Positions 7,548 through 10,753 of a DNA stretch of 10,753 nucleotides are shown here, piece by piece. The notes beneath the pieces were generated by a model that was given only the letters and a program-made list of their open reading frames with translations, was not told the origin of the DNA and searched no databases. This DNA comes from Clostridia bacterium (lineage in GTDB: Bacteria > Bacillota_A > Clostridia > Oscillospirales > CAG-272). The stretch lies in assembly GCA_017472105.1 (NCBI GenBank), contig JAFUQY010000310.1, positions 1 through 10,753 of the forward strand, written 5' to 3'. How positions within the stretch are numbered: position 1 is the stretch's first letter; each line of letters starts with the position of its first letter. Position numbers and translations under genes: made by a program.

Positions 7548-7664
7548 TTGAAATTATTGGCTGTTTGTGGTAAAATTACTATGTATAGTATCTTAAGACT
7601 GTTTTTGTGAAAAAGTACACATTACTGTAAACAGCTTCTGAGATGACCTTCGTTGATAAGGAGG
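7548..7664 (+). promoter_or_regulatory. promoter and leader of the AP2/zinc-ribbon gene
   Basis: TTGAAA (7548-7553), a 17-bp spacer and TAAAAT (7571-7576) give a good sigma-A-type promoter. Directly downstream, over the expected transcription start, are ACTATGTATAGT (7578-7589, two 5-bp arms with a GT centre) and the perfect 8-bp palindrome TCTTAAGA (7591-7598); either could be an operator. The leader is about 85 nt and ends in AAGGAGG (7658-7664), 5 nt before the chosen ATG. The 7455-7640 stretch is notably AT rich compared with the rest of the window and holds no gene I can see. Confidence 0.7.
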
Positions 7665-7669
7665 CTGAA

Positions 7670-8638
7670 ATGAGCAGAACATCAGACCTCACGGGCAGGC
7701 GATTCGGCAGACTGACGGTACTCGCCAAAACCGGAGAGCAGGAGGACCGTTACTGGACCTGGCGGTGTCTGTGCGACTGCGGCAGAGAAATCATTGTCAA
7801 TACCAAACGGCTGACCAGAGGAACCGTATCCCACTGCGGATGCGGGAAACAGACGAAATCCTCCCTCGGTCCGGTTCCCGATGATCTTACCGGAAACCGG
7901 TACGGCATGCTTACCGTACTGCGCCCGGACAGACAGCTCGAATCCGGCAAGACAAGCTGGTTCTGCCGATGCGACTGCGGAAACGAATGCATCGTCAACG
8001 CGGATTCACTGCATTACGGCAAGCGCAAAAGCTGTGGCTGTCTTCACAGAGAAGCGGAAGCAGGGCAGGCGGCGGATCTGACAAACCGGATCTTCGGCAG
8101 GCTGACTGCACTCGAACCCACGGACACGTCCGACAGCAAAGGCTCCGTTCTGTGGAAGTGCCGGTGCGAATGCGGTACCGAAATCAATGTGTCGGCGGAC
8201 AGTCTGGTGCAGGGACTGTACAAAAGCTGCGGCTGTGTAAGGCAGGAGCGGCAGGAAAATCTGCACGAAACCATGACCTTCGTGGAGCATACCTGTCTGG
8301 AAGTGCTGGAGCGCCGGAAATCCCGAGCGGACAATACCAGCGGATTCCGGGGTGTGTCGAAAGGTCCGGACAACAAATGGCTCGTCACCATCGGAATGCA
8401 GAACAAGCGGTATTACATCGGCCTGTTCTCTGATTTCGAGGATGCGGTCAGAGCAAGACTGCGGATTGAAGAAGTCCTGCATGACGGCTTTGTGGAAGCC
8501 TATCAGACCTGGCAGAATCAGGCGGAGGCGGACAAAGACTGGGCGGACGAGAATCCGTTCTACTTCAACGTAGTGAAAAACGGACACGATTTCTTCATCG
8601 ACACCGTGTTCGGCTCATCCACGGTAAGTGCGATTTAG
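7670..8638 (+). CDS. three-zinc-ribbon AP2-domain DNA-binding protein
   Basis: This 322-aa protein is probably cytoplasmic and DNA binding. Three copies of one module follow each other with a period of 64-66 residues. Each opens with a motif of the form DLTGRRFGRLTVL (6-18, 72-84, 136-148), continues with W-x-C-x-C-x-CG, and closes with an S/H-CGC pair. The metal-ligand candidates are C33/C35/C37/C56/C58, C99/C101/C103/C122/C124 and C164/C166/C168/C187/C189. After a linker comes an AP2-like domain (about 222-275: NTSGFRGVSKGPDNKWLV, then YYIGLFSDFEDAVRARL). In bacteria and phages, both module types are known as DNA-recognition parts of HNH homing endonucleases; no HNH motif is present here. 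The start at 7670 is chosen because AAGGAGG lies 5 nt upstream; an ATG at 7643 would add nine residues without such a site. The neighbouring serine recombinase suggests a mobile-element context. The biological role is unknown. Confidence 0.88.
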   Translation: MSRTSDLTGRRFGRLTVLAKTGEQEDRYWTWRCLCDCGREIIVNTKRLTRGTVSHCGCGKQTKSSLGPVPDDLTGNRYGMLTVLRPDRQLESGKTSWFCRCDCGNECIVNADSLHYGKRKSCGCLHREAEAGQAADLTNRIFGRLTALEPTDTSDSKGSVLWKCRCECGTEINVSADSLVQGLYKSCGCVRQERQENLHETMTFVEHTCLEVLERRKSRADNTSGFRGVSKGPDNKWLVTIGMQNKRYYIGLFSDFEDAVRARLRIEEVLHDGFVEAYQTWQNQAEADKDWADENPFYFNVVKNGHDFFIDTVFGSSTVSAI

Positions 8639-8640
8639 CA

Positions 8641-8673
8641 GTTCCGTGAACCACAGGAGAGGGAATTCTCCTG
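8641..8673 (+). other. pair of adjacent small hairpins after the AP2 gene
   Basis: Immediately after the AP2-gene stop, GTTC-CGT-GAAC (8641-8651) is followed by CAGGAGA (8654-8660) pairing perfectly with TCTCCTG (8667-8673) over a 6-nt loop. No T-run follows, so this is not a standard intrinsic terminator. It could be a weak 3' stabilising structure or a protein-binding palindrome. Confidence 0.4.
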
Positions 8674-8702
8674 AACCAATCTGTTCAATATTATTCATAT
8701 AC

Positions 8703-8751
8703 GCCGCACGGGAACGACTGTAAAGCCTATGACCAACGCGGCAGAATGGAG
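8703..8751 (+). promoter_or_regulatory. structured leader and ribosome binding site of the GH105 gene
   Basis: GCCGC (8703-8707) pairs with GCGGC (8738-8742) around a 30-nt interior containing TAAAGCC. The stem lies directly ahead of the GGAG ribosome binding site (8748-8751), 6 nt before the ATG. A promoter is expected in the AT-rich 8675-8700 stretch, but I could not pick a convincing -35/-10 pair. A riboswitch identity is not supported. Confidence 0.3.
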
Positions 8752-8757
8752 ATCATT

Positions 8758-10753
8758 ATGCAAAAATTCTCATTCAAACGCTTGACTGCGTGGATGCTGA
8801 GCATTCTGATGATCGTCAGCATGCTTCCCACGACAGCTCTCGCCGGCGACATCTGGAGTGATATCGCAGGATATCACGCTTCCCAGGGCAACATGAACGC
8901 CGCTGCGGGTACTTTGATTAATAAGTACAACGAAGACGAATCCGTGGAGGAAACGGCGGATGTTCTGGCGGACGAGACTAGTACAGAAGCCGATGCCACT
9001 CTCACTGCATCGCTGGAAGAAACTAAGACTTATATCGATGCTCTCACCATCAATAATTCCAGCAATGATCCCGAAACGGTTGTCAAAAATTTTGGCACCC
9101 ATTTTACCTGGGATAATGAAAAACGGGAGAGCAGCAAATCCTACCTCTTTGACTGGAGCTATTACAATGGCGTTGTCTTTGAGGGTCTGGAATATGTTTA
9201 TGAGGTGACCGGCGACGCAACCTATAAGGATTATGTCGTTGAGTATATATCCTCCTTGATCGATGCCAATGGTAATTGGGCTACCTGCACCAATAACTCC
9301 AGCAAGGTGTGCGCCGGTTACAACAGCACCCATGGCGCAGACTGCTACAAGACTGCATCACTGCTGCTGGATACATATGAAATGACCGGTGACAGCCGCT
9401 ACCTGACCATGGCGGCCACTCTGTATGCCGATCTGGACAGTGCTGCAAACAGCTATCTGCTGTCCAACGCCGGCAATAACTACCGCCACACATGGGCTTC
9501 CGACTCCGATCCCGACCTGTGGCTGGACGGTCTGTACATGATCCTGCCTTTCCGTGCTGAGTACGCCAAGTACATCGGCGATACCGAAGAACTGGATCTG
9601 ATCGTTGACCGCATGCAGTGGGTCAGCGACAATATGTACGATGCTGATAAGGGTCTGTTCTACCATGCCGCAGACTCTGCTTCCTCAAATTCCGGCACCT
9701 ACTGGCTGCGTTCTATCGGCTGGTATGCTGCCGCAATTGTTGACGTGATGGACAGCATGGAAGGTGATAATCTGACCGCCATGAAGGCACAGCTTGTCAA
9801 GCTGGTGGACGGCATGAAGGCCTGCCAGAATTCCACCAACGGTATGTGGCTGAACAACATGGCTGCTTCGCAGAGTTCCAGCAACCCTTATGAGACCTCC
9901 GGTACCGCTCTGGTTTGCTATGCGGTTATGAAGGCTGTCAACAATGGCTGGCTGGATGAGAGCTATGCCGATATGGCTATCCTTGCCTTCAACGGCATCT
10001 GCGCCGAGAAGCTGGATGGCACTACTCTGACCGACATCTGCTTCAAGGGAGCCCCCGGCAGCAGCAACTCTACCTTCTATGATAACGAGGGCAAGGGCGT
10101 AGGTCCGTTCATCATGTTCTATGCAGAGGTTCTGGAGTATGTGAACTCTGTGGAAGAGGAAACCGAGCCTGAACTCAGCTATCTCATGATTGAGGGTACC
10201 ACTGCTTATGCTGTGGGTGACGATCTGACCTTCACAGGTCTGTATGCCATGACAGCCGACCTCGAGAAGATCACTCTGATCAACGAGAATGGTTATCCCA
10301 TTGAGGGCGTGACCATCAATGGCACTTATGACATGAATGCTGTCGGTACGTATAGTGTCACCGCTTCCTATGGCGGCAAGGAATCCACTGCTTATCTTTT
10401 CACCGTAGATGAACCTGAAACTCTGACAACCAATGGCGGTCTGACGGTTTCCGGCGAACGGTCCGCCATTACTGACATTGTAGTGGCGGAGAACACCGAT
10501 TCTGCTCTTGAAAACGTGAAGAGCGACCTTAACCTGACTGATCTGATTGCCTATGACATCACCGGCACATTCCTGAGTATCGGCTTCAAGGCTACTGTTG
10601 CCATCCAGGTTCCCGAGAGCTGGGATGTTGGTGAGCTTGCTGTCTACCATGTGGACGGTGAGACCTATACCGAATATGAGGATCGCGATTCCGATCCTGC
10701 AACCTATACTTTTGTTACTAATCATTTCTCCACCTGGGTGCTGGGCAATAGTG
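8758..10753 (+). CDS. secreted GH105-type unsaturated uronyl hydrolase with Ig-like domains, 3' truncated by window
   Basis: An open frame runs without a stop from the ATG at 8758 to the right edge (665 codons seen). Residues 1-29 are a classical Sec signal peptide (basic MQKFSFKR, hydrophobic core, cleavage after TALA), so the enzyme is exported. A low-complexity acidic linker follows (about 58-92). The catalytic part (about 130-462) is an alpha/alpha-barrel of the GH88/GH105 clan: WLDGLYMILPF with probable catalytic D257, YHAAD, then YWLRSIGWYAAAIVDVMD and YETSGTALVCYAV, which match hallmark stretches of YteR-type rhamnogalacturonyl hydrolases. Family members remove 4,5-unsaturated uronic acids left by polysaccharide lyases. 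A bacterial Ig-like domain (about 472-550) and a further strand-rich module ending VTNHFSTWVLG (about 560-665) suggest a long modular surface protein. Proline is almost always CCC or CCT here, unlike the genes to the left, where CCG dominates. The ribosome binding site is GGAG at 8748-8751. Confidence 0.88.
   Translation, partial: MQKFSFKRLTAWMLSILMIVSMLPTTALAGDIWSDIAGYHASQGNMNAAAGTLINKYNEDESVEETADVLADETSTEADATLTASLEETKTYIDALTINNSSNDPETVVKNFGTHFTWDNEKRESSKSYLFDWSYYNGVVFEGLEYVYEVTGDATYKDYVVEYISSLIDANGNWATCTNNSSKVCAGYNSTHGADCYKTASLLLDTYEMTGDSRYLTMAATLYADLDSAANSYLLSNAGNNYRHTWASDSDPDLWLDGLYMILPFRAEYAKYIGDTEELDLIVDRMQWVSDNMYDADKGLFYHAADSASSNSGTYWLRSIGWYAAAIVDVMDSMEGDNLTAMKAQLVKLVDGMKACQNSTNGMWLNNMAASQSSSNPYETSGTALVCYAVMKAVNNGWLDESYADMAILAFNGICAEKLDGTTLTDICFKGAPGSSNSTFYDNEGKGVGPFIMFYAEVLEYVNSVEEETEPELSYLMIEGTTAYAVGDDLTFTGLYAMTADLEKITLINENGYPIEGVTINGTYDMNAVGTYSVTASYGGKESTAYLFTVDEPETLTTNGGLTVSGERSAITDIVVAENTDSALENVKSDLNLTDLIAYDITGTFLSIGFKATVAIQVPESWDVGELAVYHVDGETYTEYEDRDSDPATYTFVTNHFSTWVLGNS

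Noticed and set aside
7675..8240. DNA-level tandem repeat or CRISPR-like array
   Set aside because: The repetition is at protein level (three zinc-ribbon modules) with diverged nucleotide sequence and periods of about 195 bp. There are no short identical repeats with spacers.
8654..8673. intrinsic terminator after the AP2 gene
   Set aside because: The stem is short (7 bp) and followed by AACCAATC rather than a T-run, so it is recorded only as a hairpin.
8703..8742. possible cyclic-di-GMP (GEMM-type) riboswitch
   Set aside because: Only a TAAAGCC-like fragment and one short stem are present. The second hairpin and the receptor/tetraloop segments of the known class are missing.
8770..9333. 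187-codon minus-strand open frame over the 5' end of the GH105 gene
   Set aside because: It is a shadow of the signal-peptide and linker region of the plus-strand gene, with no ribosome binding site or domain.
9685..10725. 346-codon minus-strand open frame opposite the GH105 gene
   Set aside because: The plus frame has a signal peptide and GH105 motifs throughout this interval. The antisense translation is repetitive in His/Ile/Val with no start signal.

Overview
The window looks like chromosomal DNA of an anaerobic Firmicute of the class Clostridia (Oscillospiraceae/Ruminococcaceae or a relative). This is inferred from strong AGGAGG-type ribosome binding sites, TTGNNN-17-TATAAT-type promoters, moderately high GC coding DNA, ATGA-coupled genes, the module 'OmpR-type regulator, small histidine kinase, ABC exporter', and a signal-peptide-bearing pectin-type glycoside hydrolase with bacterial Ig-like repeats. 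No ribosomal or other taxonomic marker gene is present, so the assignment is inference.

Layout. (1) 1-205: window edge with a possible partial minus-strand ORF. (2) 206-5181, all on the minus strand and transcribed right to left: response regulator (4471-5133), histidine kinase (3539-4474), ABC ATPase (2774-3454), two-FtsX-domain permease (264-2777), then a strong intrinsic terminator (206-245). Regulator/kinase and ATPase/permease each overlap by ATGA. The ATPase gene has its own -10 element and an upstream direct repeat in the 54-bp gap after the kinase, so the module appears to be two transcripts, with the exporter pair plausibly switched on by the regulator. This is the layout of peptide-antibiotic or cell-envelope-stress sensing and detoxification modules. 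(3) 5182-6436: a divergent promoter region and one plus-strand gene for a 378-aa protein, probably a beta-sandwich domain followed by a polysaccharide-deacetylase-like domain. (4) 6437-6848: about 410 bp without an intact gene. It holds a possible bidirectional terminator, what looks like the 3' remnant of a minus-strand gene, a long two-tier terminator hairpin, and a perfect 10-bp inverted repeat bracketing a TATAAT box. (5) 6849-7454: a serine recombinase with the full resolvase catalytic set. (6) 7455-8638: an AT-rich leader with a good promoter, then a DNA-binding protein made of three zinc-ribbon repeats and an AP2 domain but no nuclease. (7) 8639-10753: leader with two hairpins and a large secreted GH105-type hydrolase that runs off the right edge.

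Regions 4 to 6 (remnant gene, recombinase, AP2/zinc-ribbon protein, AT-rich spacer) look like accessory DNA inserted between ordinary chromosomal genes. The GH105 gene also differs in synonymous codon choice from the genes to its left. I found no CRISPR array, tRNA, rRNA or intact insertion sequence. The features most worth following up are the nuclease-free three-ribbon AP2 protein, the inverted repeat around the recombinase promoter, and the candidate operators of the sensor/exporter module.
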